Assembly: GCA_937885165.1 (NCBI GenBank)
Contig: CAKZZJ010000154.1
Coordinates: 1 to 6,878, forward strand
Length of the DNA stretch: 6,878 nt
DNA from: an uncultured Caryophanales bacterium
Lineage (GTDB): Bacteria > Bacillota_I > Bacilli_A > Acholeplasmatales > Anaeroplasmataceae
Direction: 5' to 3'
This document shows positions 1 to 6,788 of the stretch, in pieces (the stretch's first letter is position 1; every line of letters starts with the position of its first letter). The notes beneath the pieces were generated by a model that worked only from the letters and a program-made list of their open reading frames with translations, was not told where the DNA came from and did not search any database. Both the position numbers and the translations under genes were made by a program.

Positions 1-3000
1 ATGATAAGACAACAGATGTTACATTATATGCTAAATTTGAACAAAAATATGTTGTAACATTTAAACATAATTATGAAGATTCTCCAAGCGATTTAACTTA
101 TACATATAATTATGGTGATAATGCTGATTTAACTATACCAGCTAATCCAACAAGATCAGGTTATACATTTGCTGGTTGGGTTCTAACTGCAGACGGAACT
201 GAACCATTAAATTTAGAGGGCGTAACTGTTAGTTCAAATTTGACTTATTTTGCATATTGGACTGCAAATAATGATACTCAATATAAAGTAGAACATTATC
301 AAGAAAATATAAATGGTGGATATACATTATATGAAACTGAAAATTTAACTGGTAAAACAGATACTACTGCAACTGCTACGCAAAAAACATATACTGGATT
401 TACATATGATAATAATGTTGAAGGCACAGTTGCTTCTAATACAATTACAGGTGATGGTTCATTAACATTAAAACTATATTACACAAGAAAAGTTTATAAT
501 ATAACATTTGTTTATGCATCAAGTGTAGATGGCGCACCAGCATTGCCAGCAAATACAACAGCTAAATTTGGAACTGCATATACACTTCCTTCTAATCAAG
601 TCTTAGATGGATATACATTTGTTTGGAGCGCTTCTTATAATGAAACCGAAGATTTAATAATATCTAATGGCCAAATAACAATTCCTAATTATGATGTAAC
701 TATAACAGGAACTTGGACTATAAGAGAATATGCAAATGTTTTAGATAATTCTAATTTACCTTCTCACACTTCAATTAATTGGTATACTGATTCAGAACAT
801 CAAAATTCATTAAATAATAACAATAAAGTTCAATATAAAGGCACTTTATATTATGTTTTGAGTGTGGATACAGGTTATCAATATACAGATAATAATGATT
901 CAGTAGGTTCATTAGAAGTTAATACTACTAATTTCTCAGGTTGTGGTACTGAAACATTATCGTTAAATGCAAATATTATTACAACAGCTCCTACAGCAAT
1001 TTCTTATAATATTACATATAATTTAGATGATGGTACAAACAATGTATCAAATCCTCAAATGTATACGATTGAAGATTCAGTTACTCTAAATGATGCTTCA
1101 AAAACTGGTTATACATTTGGTGGATGGTATGATAATTCATCATATACAGGATCTCAAATAACTTCTATTCCAGCTGGTTCTACTGGTCCAAAAGTATTAT
1201 ATGCTAAATTTACAATTAATAAATATGGAGTAACATTTGTTGATTATGACGACACAACAATATTAAAAGAAACAACTGAGTATGATTATGGTACAGTTGT
1301 CTCAAATATAGTTAAGCCAACTAATCCAACAAGGGCTGCAACAACAGATACTATTTATGTATTTAATGGTTGGTCTCCTGCAGTTGTAGATGTAACAGAT
1401 AATGTGACTTATAGAGCAACATATACCGAATATACAGCAAGTGCAGGCTCAATATCTGAAGTTACATTAGGTGGAAATAACCATATTGCGGACTTTAAGT
1501 TAACAACAGAAATCACTAGTCCAGCAACAATTATAACTTTTGCAAACTATGATTTATATATTGATGGTTCAGAAACAGCAACAACTACTCAAACAACACT
1601 TAATGGTACATTTACTGGTTATATTACAAATAGTGGTATTTATTTAACAACACCACCTATAAATTACCAATTATTAATTAATGATGCTTTAGTTGAAGGT
1701 GAACTATTAGAAAAAGTTACTACAGAAAGTCACATAGAAAAATATATAGAAAATCTTTATATAGCAGAAGGAAGTTCAATATCATTTAGAAACTACGTTA
1801 CTATGCAAACATTAAATGTAATTGCAAAGGAAGAAAGTATTGAATTAACAATTAATGAAAGTGGGTATTACAATATATTCTTAGATATTACAGATACAAC
1901 TGATTATCAAGTATGGATTAGCAAAAATAAAGCAACAGTTGTGAATAATGGTGTTGATGTACTTGGTACATTTAATATGACTGGCACTGATTGGAATAAA
2001 GATAATACAACAGCAATGACTCTAAATGATGGGGTTTATACTATATCATTATTGTTTGACAAGGGCGAAAAATTTAAAGTAATTGTAGATTATGGCTATC
2101 AAACAGTTGTTTGGTTAGGATATGAATATTTAACTGATACAATTAAAACATCAGGATTGTTTAGTTATGATGATGGTAACAATATTATTACTACTGCAGC
2201 TGGTAATTATACTATTACATTTACACCTAGCACTTCAACCATTACTGCGGCATTAACAGATGTAGTTACTGTTTCCGTAAATGGTGCTGGAGCGCAAACT
2301 ATGGCACTTAGTATGACTAATGCATCAAATGATGCTCAATACCATATTAAATTATCAGGTAATGCAAATGATGTATTAACATTTAGTATAAATGGTAATT
2401 TAATTACATCATCAACAATTGATGTTAACGCATCAGGAAATAATGTTGAACTTAACGGAGCAGCATTAAAAGTTAAAACTAATTATACTAATGTTAGTGT
2501 GTATTTGAAGTTTGATGTATCAGGTAGTACTATAACTTATTCTTTATGGGTTGCTGGATACGAAAACACAATATATCTTTATGTAAGTGATGCTTGGCTT
2601 GCAGATAATGCAACAGTTGCTTTATATGCTTTTGAACAACAAAATGTTCAAAATACTCCAAATGAATGGTATACATTAACTCTTGATACTGATAATTCGT
2701 CTAATAAGATTTATAAAGCATCAGTTAATAAAAAATACAATTACATTATTGTATTAAGATTAGCTACTTCAACATTATCTTGGGAAAATGATAATGTTTG
2801 GAATTCAACTGCTGATGTTCCTATTAACACTAATTACGATTTCATCATATTAAATACATTAGATGATAGAACTTGTCCATATACATATAATAATGTTTAT
2901 GGTAATTATCAGATAACGTTTAATTCTGATGGTGGAACAGAGATTGAAGCAGTAAATTATTTACCATATGAAACAGTTGCAAGAATAAGCGTTCCAACTA

Positions 3001-6000
3001 AGGATGGTTATACATTTGCTGGCTTAGAAAATGAAGCGAATGTATTAGTAGTTAATGATGATGGTTCATTTGTAGCAAACGTTGAAAATTATACTGATTC
3101 AAGTAGCAATTGGATTAGATATCAAAATACTACTCTTAAAGCAAGATGGACCAATGCAAGTTATGGTGTAACTCTTAACACAAATGGTGGTACAGTAAAT
3201 GCTGATAATGTTACTACGTATACTTATGGCACTGGTGTCACATTACCAACAAATGTAACAAAAGAAGGTTACACGTTTGGTGGTTGGTTTAATAATGTAT
3301 CATTAACTGGTTCAGCAGTCACAGAAATTGGTTCTGCTGAGTTTGGCGAAAAAGAATATTACGCTAAATGGAGAGAAAATTTAGTTGCTGAAAGAATTAC
3401 ATTAGGTGAGAACTCATACGTATATGATGGTCTTGCTCATACTCCTTCAATTACAGTTAAAAATTCAGCTAATGACACATTAGCTATAACAAATGCATAT
3501 ACTATTTCTTATAGTAGTGAAACGAGAATTAATGTAGGAAACTATACAATAACTATTACTGGTGTTGGTGAATATGCTGGAGAAATTGAAAAAACATACT
3601 CTATAACTACTGCTTCATTAACAATAACTGCTAACCCTAAGACAATCACTTATGGTGATGCACCTACAAATGATGGCGTAACATATACAGGATTTGTTAA
3701 TAATGAAAGTGCATCAGTATTAGGTGGCACTTTAGCATATGATTATAATTATAGTCAATATGGTAATGTTGGTAGTTATACAATAACACCAAGTGGTCTA
3801 ACATCAAACAACTATAATATTTCATTTGTCGATGGTAGATTAACTGTTATTACTAAAACAATAACAGTTACTCCAAAAAATGCACAAATAATTGTTGATC
3901 AAAAGATTTCTCAAGCATCATTTGGCTATGATGTCGATGGAGTAGTAAATAATGATAATTTAGGTGAAGCTACTTATACAGTTAAAAATGTGGACGAGGT
4001 TCTTGATAAAGAAGTTGCTTGTACTACTATTGCAGATTATACAATCTATATCAGCGGATTAGCAAACTCTAATTACAATATTGATATGTCAGCAACTGCA
4101 ACACTATCAGTTGTTGCTAAAACAATTGAGAGTGCTGTAGTAGTTAGTGGGTTAGATGCTACATATAGTTATACAGGTTCTGAAATTAAACCTTCACCAG
4201 AGTTCTCTATTGGTGGTGTAAATTTAGTGTTAGGTACTGATTATACGATTTCTTATCCAACAACAACAGGTGATTACATTGTTGTAGGCACTTATATAGT
4301 TAGAATAACTGGTGCTGGAACATATAGCACTACTTCATTTAAAGAATTTAATTATCAAATAATTAATGCTGATATTAATGTAACATTATTTCAAAATGAA
4401 TCTGATAATTTTATATATGATGGTAGCCCAAAGACTCCAACAGTTTCTGGAGCAATAGCAACATCAGAAACTCAAAATGTAGAATACACATACTCTGAAA
4501 CAGAAAATGGTAGTTATGGATCAATGCCTACATTTATAGATGCAGGGGAATATACAGTATATTATCATGCTAATGCAGCATATCATAATCAAAAGTCTGG
4601 ATCTTTCTCAGTGACAATTTCAAAAGCTGAAGTAACTATATCAAATGAGGTGATTACTTACCCAAGTGGACAAGATTATTATATTTATGAGATTGATGAA
4701 TTGAATTTTACTGCTGATGCCAAATATGGTGAAAATAGTGTTGATGGTAATTTTGCACTTACGGCAGGTACTACATTAACTGCAGGATCAGCAACTAGAA
4801 GCGTAACATTCACGCCAACTAGTGCAAATTATAACACAAAGACATTTACAACAACTTCTACAGTGGTTGTTAAATATCAAATAATGTTCAATAAGAATAA
4901 TGATGCTGCAACAGGTGATATGCAAAATGCTTATGTAGCAAGTTCTTCTTACACTCTTCCATCATCAAGTTATGAATTATCTACATATAGATTTGCTGGA
5001 TGGAAAGTAAATAATGAGGGAGTAACACTTGATAGTGATGGATCATTGGAATTATCTACAAATGTAACACTATATGCTCAATGGATTAAACAGTATAAAG
5101 TAACATTTGTCGATGATGATAATACAACAGTTCTAAAAGAAGCTACAGCATATGATGTTGGTACTGAAGTAGCAAATATCGAAAAACCTAATAATCCTAC
5201 AAAGGCTGCAACAGCACAATACACTTATACATTTGTTGGATGGACTCCTACAATTGTTGCAGTTACAGGAGATGCTACATATGCTGCAACATATTCTTCT
5301 ACTTTAAATAAATATACTGTTACTTGGAAGAGCCAAGATGGTGAAACAACTCTTGAAACTGATGCTAATGTTGATTATGGAATAGCTCCTTCTTTTGATA
5401 GTAGTGAACCTACAAAGGCTGCAACAGCACAATATACTTATACATTTGATGGATGGGCAACATCAGCTAATCAAACTACTGGAACAAATTTAGATACAGT
5501 ATCAGGCGACACAACATATTATGCAGCATTTAGTGAAAATCCAAGGTCGTATAACATAATTTATAGAGATAATGGTAATGTAGATTTCTCTGGAACTCAT
5601 GAAACAGAATATCCTAATAATCATACATATGGTACAGATACTACATTAGATAGTCCAAGCAAGACAGGATACACATTCGGCGGATGGTTCATAACATCTG
5701 ATTGCTCTGGTACTGCTGTTACATCATTGGCTGCAACAGGTTATACAGATGATATAACACTTTACGCTAAGTGGAATATTATTGAGTACACAATTACATA
5801 TAATTTAAATAGTGGTACAAACAATGAATCAAATCCTGCTACATACACAATTGAAAGTGGAGATATTACCTTAGTTGCTCCAACAAGAAGTGGATATAGA
5901 TTTACAGGATGGACAGGCTCAAATGGTAATAATGCTCAAAATTCAGTGACAATTGATTCAGGTTCAATAGGTAATAAGGAATATACAGCTAACTGGATTC

Positions 6001-6788
6001 AACAAGTAACTATAACTTATAAGGTACCTACTGGTGATAACGTTAATATGACATCAGATTCAGGTTGGAATTCCACTTCATCAACTGTAGATATTAATTC
6101 AAATCTAATTAATCCTGCTGCAGTAACAAATTATACATTTGATGGATGGTATACAGGATATACTAACTATACATATTCAAGTGTAGTAACTACAGCATCT
6201 TCGGAAATGACAGTATATGCTAAATACACAGCATCTAATGTTTTACATTATTACGGCTCAGATAGCAATAATTATTATAATTTTTTAACTCCAGATACAG
6301 ATGTAATTATTAATGCAAACTCTTGTGAATATGGTATAAAGGTTTATGGTTTAGGCAATAGATTTGGAGAAACTAATGCAAGTTTGGAAAATGCAATAGT
6401 TATAAGTCTATTGACTGATAGTGGTATTTATAAAATAACTAGAAATGTTTCTGACTGGACAATAAAAAGGAAAATAATTGTTGAAGTAACTTTAGATGTT
6501 AATTCATGGTGGTATAATGATGGATGCATAACAAGACTAAATTGTTGGAATTCATCAGCATCTGAGCAAGTAGACTATGACTCAAAATCAGATGACAATC
6601 ATATATTTTATATTGATTATTCAATGACTAATATACAGGCATATAGATACTCCGAAAGATATAATGGAAATTATATCGGCGAAAACAATACAACAATTTC
6701 GACAGGAAACTATGGTACATATGATTCATACACAAGCAACTATATTACCATTAAGATATGGAGCAGCGGCATCGGCAGATGGTTTTAA
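1..6788 (+). CDS. Giant repeat-rich surface/secreted protein, 3' part (5' partial)
   Basis: The frame is open from the window edge (first full codon at base 3) to TAA at 6786-6788, giving 2261 residues of the C-terminal part. The residues before the first possible start (TTG at 240) already form a B-repeat, so the true start is upstream. Domains in order are: B-repeats, a MucBP-like repeat, more B-repeats, a carbohydrate-binding-like region (about residues 653-959), B-repeats, six YDG/MBG-type domains (1130-1624), six B-repeats (1625-2075) and a unique C-terminal domain (2076-2261). The sequence is rich in Thr, Asn, Ser, Tyr and Gly, has very few Cys, and has no visible transmembrane helix, as expected of an extracellular stalk protein. 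No enzymatic motif was recognised. The C-terminus lacks LPXTG and a membrane anchor. By family knowledge such proteins are adhesins or glycan-binding surface proteins; the specific ligand is unknown. Coding status is near certain, surface location likely, function inferred. Confidence 0.93.
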   Translation, partial: DKTTDVTLYAKFEQKYVVTFKHNYEDSPSDLTYTYNYGDNADLTIPANPTRSGYTFAGWVLTADGTEPLNLEGVTVSSNLTYFAYWTANNDTQYKVEHYQENINGGYTLYETENLTGKTDTTATATQKTYTGFTYDNNVEGTVASNTITGDGSLTLKLYYTRKVYNITFVYASSVDGAPALPANTTAKFGTAYTLPSNQVLDGYTFVWSASYNETEDLIISNGQITIPNYDVTITGTWTIREYANVLDNSNLPSHTSINWYTDSEHQNSLNNNNKVQYKGTLYYVLSVDTGYQYTDNNDSVGSLEVNTTNFSGCGTETLSLNANIITTAPTAISYNITYNLDDGTNNVSNPQMYTIEDSVTLNDASKTGYTFGGWYDNSSYTGSQITSIPAGSTGPKVLYAKFTINKYGVTFVDYDDTTILKETTEYDYGTVVSNIVKPTNPTRAATTDTIYVFNGWSPAVVDVTDNVTYRATYTEYTASAGSISEVTLGGNNHIADFKLTTEITSPATIITFANYDLYIDGSETATTTQTTLNGTFTGYITNSGIYLTTPPINYQLLINDALVEGELLEKVTTESHIEKYIENLYIAEGSSISFRNYVTMQTLNVIAKEESIELTINESGYYNIFLDITDTTDYQVWISKNKATVVNNGVDVLGTFNMTGTDWNKDNTTAMTLNDGVYTISLLFDKGEKFKVIVDYGYQTVVWLGYEYLTDTIKTSGLFSYDDGNNIITTAAGNYTITFTPSTSTITAALTDVVTVSVNGAGAQTMALSMTNASNDAQYHIKLSGNANDVLTFSINGNLITSSTIDVNASGNNVELNGAALKVKTNYTNVSVYLKFDVSGSTITYSLWVAGYENTIYLYVSDAWLADNATVALYAFEQQNVQNTPNEWYTLTLDTDNSSNKIYKASVNKKYNYIIVLRLATSTLSWENDNVWNSTADVPINTNYDFIILNTLDDRTCPYTYNNVYGNYQITFNSDGGTEIEAVNYLPYETVARISVPTKDGYTFAGLENEANVLVVNDDGSFVANVENYTDSSSNWIRYQNTTLKARWTNASYGVTLNTNGGTVNADNVTTYTYGTGVTLPTNVTKEGYTFGGWFNNVSLTGSAVTEIGSAEFGEKEYYAKWRENLVAERITLGENSYVYDGLAHTPSITVKNSANDTLAITNAYTISYSSETRINVGNYTITITGVGEYAGEIEKTYSITTASLTITANPKTITYGDAPTNDGVTYTGFVNNESASVLGGTLAYDYNYSQYGNVGSYTITPSGLTSNNYNISFVDGRLTVITKTITVTPKNAQIIVDQKISQASFGYDVDGVVNNDNLGEATYTVKNVDEVLDKEVACTTIADYTIYISGLANSNYNIDMSATATLSVVAKTIESAVVVSGLDATYSYTGSEIKPSPEFSIGGVNLVLGTDYTISYPTTTGDYIVVGTYIVRITGAGTYSTTSFKEFNYQIINADINVTLFQNESDNFIYDGSPKTPTVSGAIATSETQNVEYTYSETENGSYGSMPTFIDAGEYTVYYHANAAYHNQKSGSFSVTISKAEVTISNEVITYPSGQDYYIYEIDELNFTADAKYGENSVDGNFALTAGTTLTAGSATRSVTFTPTSANYNTKTFTTTSTVVVKYQIMFNKNNDAATGDMQNAYVASSSYTLPSSSYELSTYRFAGWKVNNEGVTLDSDGSLELSTNVTLYAQWIKQYKVTFVDDDNTTVLKEATAYDVGTEVANIEKPNNPTKAATAQYTYTFVGWTPTIVAVTGDATYAATYSSTLNKYTVTWKSQDGETTLETDANVDYGIAPSFDSSEPTKAATAQYTYTFDGWATSANQTTGTNLDTVSGDTTYYAAFSENPRSYNIIYRDNGNVDFSGTHETEYPNNHTYGTDTTLDSPSKTGYTFGGWFITSDCSGTAVTSLAATGYTDDITLYAKWNIIEYTITYNLNSGTNNESNPATYTIESGDITLVAPTRSGYRFTGWTGSNGNNAQNSVTIDSGSIGNKEYTANWIQQVTITYKVPTGDNVNMTSDSGWNSTSSTVDINSNLINPAAVTNYTFDGWYTGYTNYTYSSVVTTASSEMTVYAKYTASNVLHYYGSDSNNYYNFLTPDTDVIINANSCEYGIKVYGLGNRFGETNASLENAIVISLLTDSGIYKITRNVSDWTIKRKIIVEVTLDVNSWWYNDGCITRLNCWNSSASEQVDYDSKSDDNHIFYIDYSMTNIQAYRYSERYNGNYIGENNTTISTGNYGTYDSYTSNYITIKIWSSGIGRWF
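3..263 (+). repeat. InlB B-repeats: one truncated end plus one complete unit
   Basis: Bases 3-38 encode the closing strand of a B-repeat (VTLYAKF) whose beginning is outside the window. Bases 48-263 (residues 16-87) encode a complete unit: an opening strand YVVTF, a central PTRSGYTFAGW, and a closing LTYFAYWT. The G-Y-T-F-x-G-W core followed by an aromatic closing strand is the hallmark of the Listeria-Bacteroides repeat (Flg_new/InlB B-repeat family), a small beta-grasp-like module that forms stalks on surface proteins. Confidence 0.88.
282..491 (+). repeat. MucBP-like repeat (YKVEHYQ type)
   Basis: Residues 94-163 begin YKVEHYQENINGGYTLYETE, continue with LTGKTDTTATATQKTYTGF, and end in the strand LTLKLYYTRK. 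This Y-x-V-x-H-Y...L-T-G...K-x-Y-x-G-F...V-L-x-L-Y-Y-T-R pattern is a widespread module in surface proteins of Bacillota, usually placed beside B-repeats as here, and is similar to the MucBP (mucin-binding protein) repeat. Mucin binding has been shown for some relatives only, so ligand binding here is inference. This is the only copy in the window. Confidence 0.7.
492..731 (+). repeat. Divergent B-repeat ending in PxxDVTITGTW
   Basis: Residues 164-243 begin VYNITFVYASSV and carry a core DGYTFVWS, where the usual G-W is V-W, then a closing IPNYDVTITGTWTI. This ending, with a P-x-x-D-V-T-I-x-G-x-W strand, marks a known B-repeat variant that commonly follows the YKVEHYQ-type repeat. It joins directly to the preceding module with no linker. 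The family assignment rests on this pattern from memory. Confidence 0.6.
732..1004 (+). other. Unassigned beta-rich segment between repeats
   Basis: Residues 244-334 match no repeat elsewhere in the window. They include a Trp-Tyr pair (INWYTDSEHQ), an Asn run, a strand GTLYYVLSVDTGYQYTDN and a single Cys (FSGCGTETLSL), ending in a Thr/Ala linker before the next B-repeat. The alternation of short strands and polar turns fits another small beta domain. No family is recognised. Confidence 0.5.
1005..1427 (+). repeat. Two InlB B-repeats of different subtypes
   Basis: Unit 1 (1005-1211, residues 335-403) is a classical repeat: YNITYNLDDGTNN, then SKTGYTFGGWYDN, then VLYAKF. Unit 2 (1224-1427, residues 408-475) is the VTFVDYDDTTILKE subtype with PTNPTRAATTDTIYVFNGW and a closing VTYRATYT. 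Both subtypes recur in the C-terminal array: the first at 5787-5996 and the second at 5094-5294, in the opposite order. They mark the left border of the non-repeat central region. Confidence 0.88.
1428..1958 (+). other. Unassigned beta-rich region before the carbohydrate-binding-like modules
   Basis: Residues 476-652 do not resemble the B-repeats or MBG domains. Visible parts are a strand-rich half (GSISEVTLGGNNHIADFKLT, then TFANYDLYIDG), a Glu-rich and possibly helical stretch (ALVEGELLEKVTTESHIEKY) that is unusual in an otherwise all-beta protein, a Leu-Tyr-Ile-Ala-Glu-Gly strand, and a last part ELTINESGYYNIFLDITDTT followed by DYQVWIS. That last part looks like the first strands of a ligand-binding beta-sandwich. 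No family is recognised with confidence, and domain borders inside it are unclear. Confidence 0.5.
1959..2255 (+). other. SusE/SusF-like or CBM-like beta-sandwich module (module 1)
   Basis: Residues 653-751 run VLGTFNMTGTDWNKDNTTAM, then TLNDGVYTISLLFDKGEKFK, then aromatic strands (TVVWLGYEYL), then GNNIITTAAGNYTITFTPST and STITAAL. The order 'G.. W... M-T-L-x-D-G-V-Y-T... G-E-x-F-K... W... N-I... A-G-x-Y-T-I-T-F-x-P-x-T-x-T-I-T' is typical of starch-binding SusE/SusF-type and pullulanase-associated beta-sandwich modules. Conserved Trp and Tyr would stack on sugar rings. Family assignment is from remembered pattern; glycan binding is inference. Confidence 0.55.
2259..2561 (+). other. Beta-sandwich module 2, related context, family uncertain
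   Basis: Residues 753-853 run VVTVSVNGAGAQTMALSMTN, then AQYHIKLSGNANDVLTFSIN, an Asn/Ser-rich middle with NNVELNGAALKVKTNYTNV, then VYLKFDVSGSTITYSLWVAG. The final 'Y-L-K-F-x-x-S-G-x-T-I-T-Y-S-L-W-V-A-G-Y' strand pair leads straight into the next module. It has the length (about 100 residues) and strand pattern of an Ig-like or carbohydrate-binding sandwich, and such a module commonly precedes the type seen at 2565. It has few aromatics, so it may be structural rather than ligand-binding. Confidence 0.45.
2565..2879 (+). other. Starch/carbohydrate-binding-like module 3 (IYLYVSDAW...VWNSTADVPI type)
   Basis: Residues 855-959 run NTIYLYVSDAWLADNATVAL, YAFEQQ, then NEWYTLTLDTD, a strand YKASVNKKYNYIIVLRLA, then SWENDNVWNSTADVPI. 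The spaced pattern 'W..D.A....Y.F....W..LT.D......V....Y..II..R........W...WN.T.D..I' is a recurrent module that I associate with starch- and glycan-active surface proteins of gut bacteria. It ends with FIILNTLDDRTCPYTY. Ligand binding is inferred from the exposed-Trp pattern. Confidence 0.55.
2907..3371 (+). repeat. Two InlB B-repeats, the first degenerate
   Basis: Unit 1 (2907-3149, residues 969-1049) opens YQITFNSDGGTEIEAVNY and closes LKARW, but its core reads DGYTFAGLENE, with Leu in place of the conserved Trp, and the second half is stretched by an Asp/Ser/Asn-rich insertion. Unit 2 (3162-3371, residues 1054-1123) is classical: YGVTLNTNGGTV, KEGYTFGGWFNN, EYYAKW. The pair closes the central non-repeat region on its right side, as 1005-1427 does on its left. 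Confidence 0.85.
3390..4874 (+). repeat. Six tandem YDG/MBG-type beta domains
   Basis: Approximate units are: 3390-3611 (YVYDGLAHTPSITV ... NVGNYTITITGVGEY); 3612-3857 (LTITANPKTITYGDAPTNDG ... GSYTITPSGLTSNNYNISF); 3858-4121 (ITVTPKNAQIIVDQKI ... SGLANSNYNIDM); 4122-4379 (YSYTGSEIKPSPEFSIGG ... VGTYIVRITGAGTYS); 4380-4640 (FIYDGSPKTPTVSG ... DAGEYTVYYHANAAY); and 4641-4874 (NFTADAKYG ... VTFTPTSANYNTKTF). The Y-D-G or Y-T-G-x-x-x-x-P start, the V-G-x-Y-T-I-x-I-x-G centre and the S-x-N-Y-N-I end are diagnostic of the YDG and MBG ('mostly beta, gapped') families found in bacterial adhesins. They act as rigid spacers. The units have diverged well, so they are old duplications rather than recent copies. 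Confidence 0.82.
5196..5243 (+). repeat. 48-bp near-identical direct repeat, copy 1
   Basis: This copy encodes PTKAATAQYTYTFVGW inside the B-repeat at 5094-5294. It matches copy 2 (5409-5456) at 46 of 48 bases by hand alignment; the two differences are a silent C/T in a Tyr codon and a T/A that gives Val versus Asp. The copies lie 213 bp (71 codons) apart, one repeat unit, so exchange between them would keep frame. Confidence 0.9.
5409..5456 (+). repeat. 48-bp near-identical direct repeat, copy 2
   Basis: This copy encodes PTKAATAQYTYTFDGW inside the next B-repeat (5313-5531) and is 46/48 identical to 5196-5243. The flanks of the two copies are much less similar, so the match is a local patch in otherwise diverged units. 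Confidence 0.9.
6228..6785 (+). other. Unique C-terminal domain without a sortase or membrane anchor
   Basis: Residues 2076-2261 follow the last B-repeat and resemble nothing else in the window. Features seen: Tyr/Asn-rich start (LHYYGSDSNNYYNFLTP), strands VYGLGNRFGETNASLENAIV and GIYKITRNVSDWTIKRKIIV, a Trp pair (NSWWYNDG), three Cys (residues 2108, 2175 and 2181, the last two in GCITRLNCWN), an acidic Ser/Asp stretch, a Tyr/Asn/Gly-rich stretch, and the end YITIKIWSSGIGRWF. The pattern suggests a beta domain that could bind a ligand or cell surface, or act as a secretion/attachment domain. There is no LPXTG, hydrophobic helix, SLH, GW, LysM or choline-binding motif. Family unknown. Confidence 0.55.

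Larger units (their letters stand above)
4875..6227 (+). repeat. Array of six tandem InlB B-repeats
   Basis: Units are: 4875-5084 (YQIMFNKNND, YRFAGWKV, VTLYAQW); 5094-5294 (YKVTFVDDDNTTVLKEAT, YTFVGWTP, ATYAATY); 5313-5531 (YTVTWKSQDGETTLET, YTFDGWAT, TTYYAAF); 5550-5774 (YNIIYRDNGNVDFSG, KTGYTFGGWF, ITLYAKW); 5787-5996 (YTITYNLNSGTNNESNP, RSGYRFTGWTG, KEYTANW); 6006-6227 (VTITYKVPTGDNVNM, NYTFDGWY, MTVYAKY). Each is about 67-75 residues with a conserved GYTFxGW-type core and a closing aromatic strand, joined by linkers of 3-6 residues. This is the longest uninterrupted B-repeat run in the window and sits directly before the C-terminal domain, consistent with a stalk. Confidence 0.9.

Noticed and set aside
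1..57. ATG at base 1 opening a short frame
   Set aside because: It reaches a stop after 19 codons and is out of frame with the clearly coding B-repeat sequence.
240..242. TTG as the true start codon of the large frame
   Set aside because: The frame is open upstream to the window edge, those residues form a proper B-repeat, TTG falls inside its closing strand, and there is no well-spaced ribosome binding site.
3..6785. Mycoplasma-type genetic code (TGA = Trp)
   Set aside because: Trp is encoded by TGG throughout and no in-frame TGA occurs in over 2200 codons.
6741..6788. C-terminal Phe as an outer-membrane beta-barrel signal of a Gram-negative autotransporter
   Set aside because: The last ten residues (WSSGIGRWF region) do not show the alternating hydrophobic pattern, no barrel domain precedes them, and base composition and repeat types fit Bacillota better.
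1..6788. CRISPR array, insertion sequence or phage genes
   Set aside because: All repetition is explained by diverged protein-domain repeats in one continuous frame; there are no regular identical spacers, terminal inverted repeats or transposase motifs.
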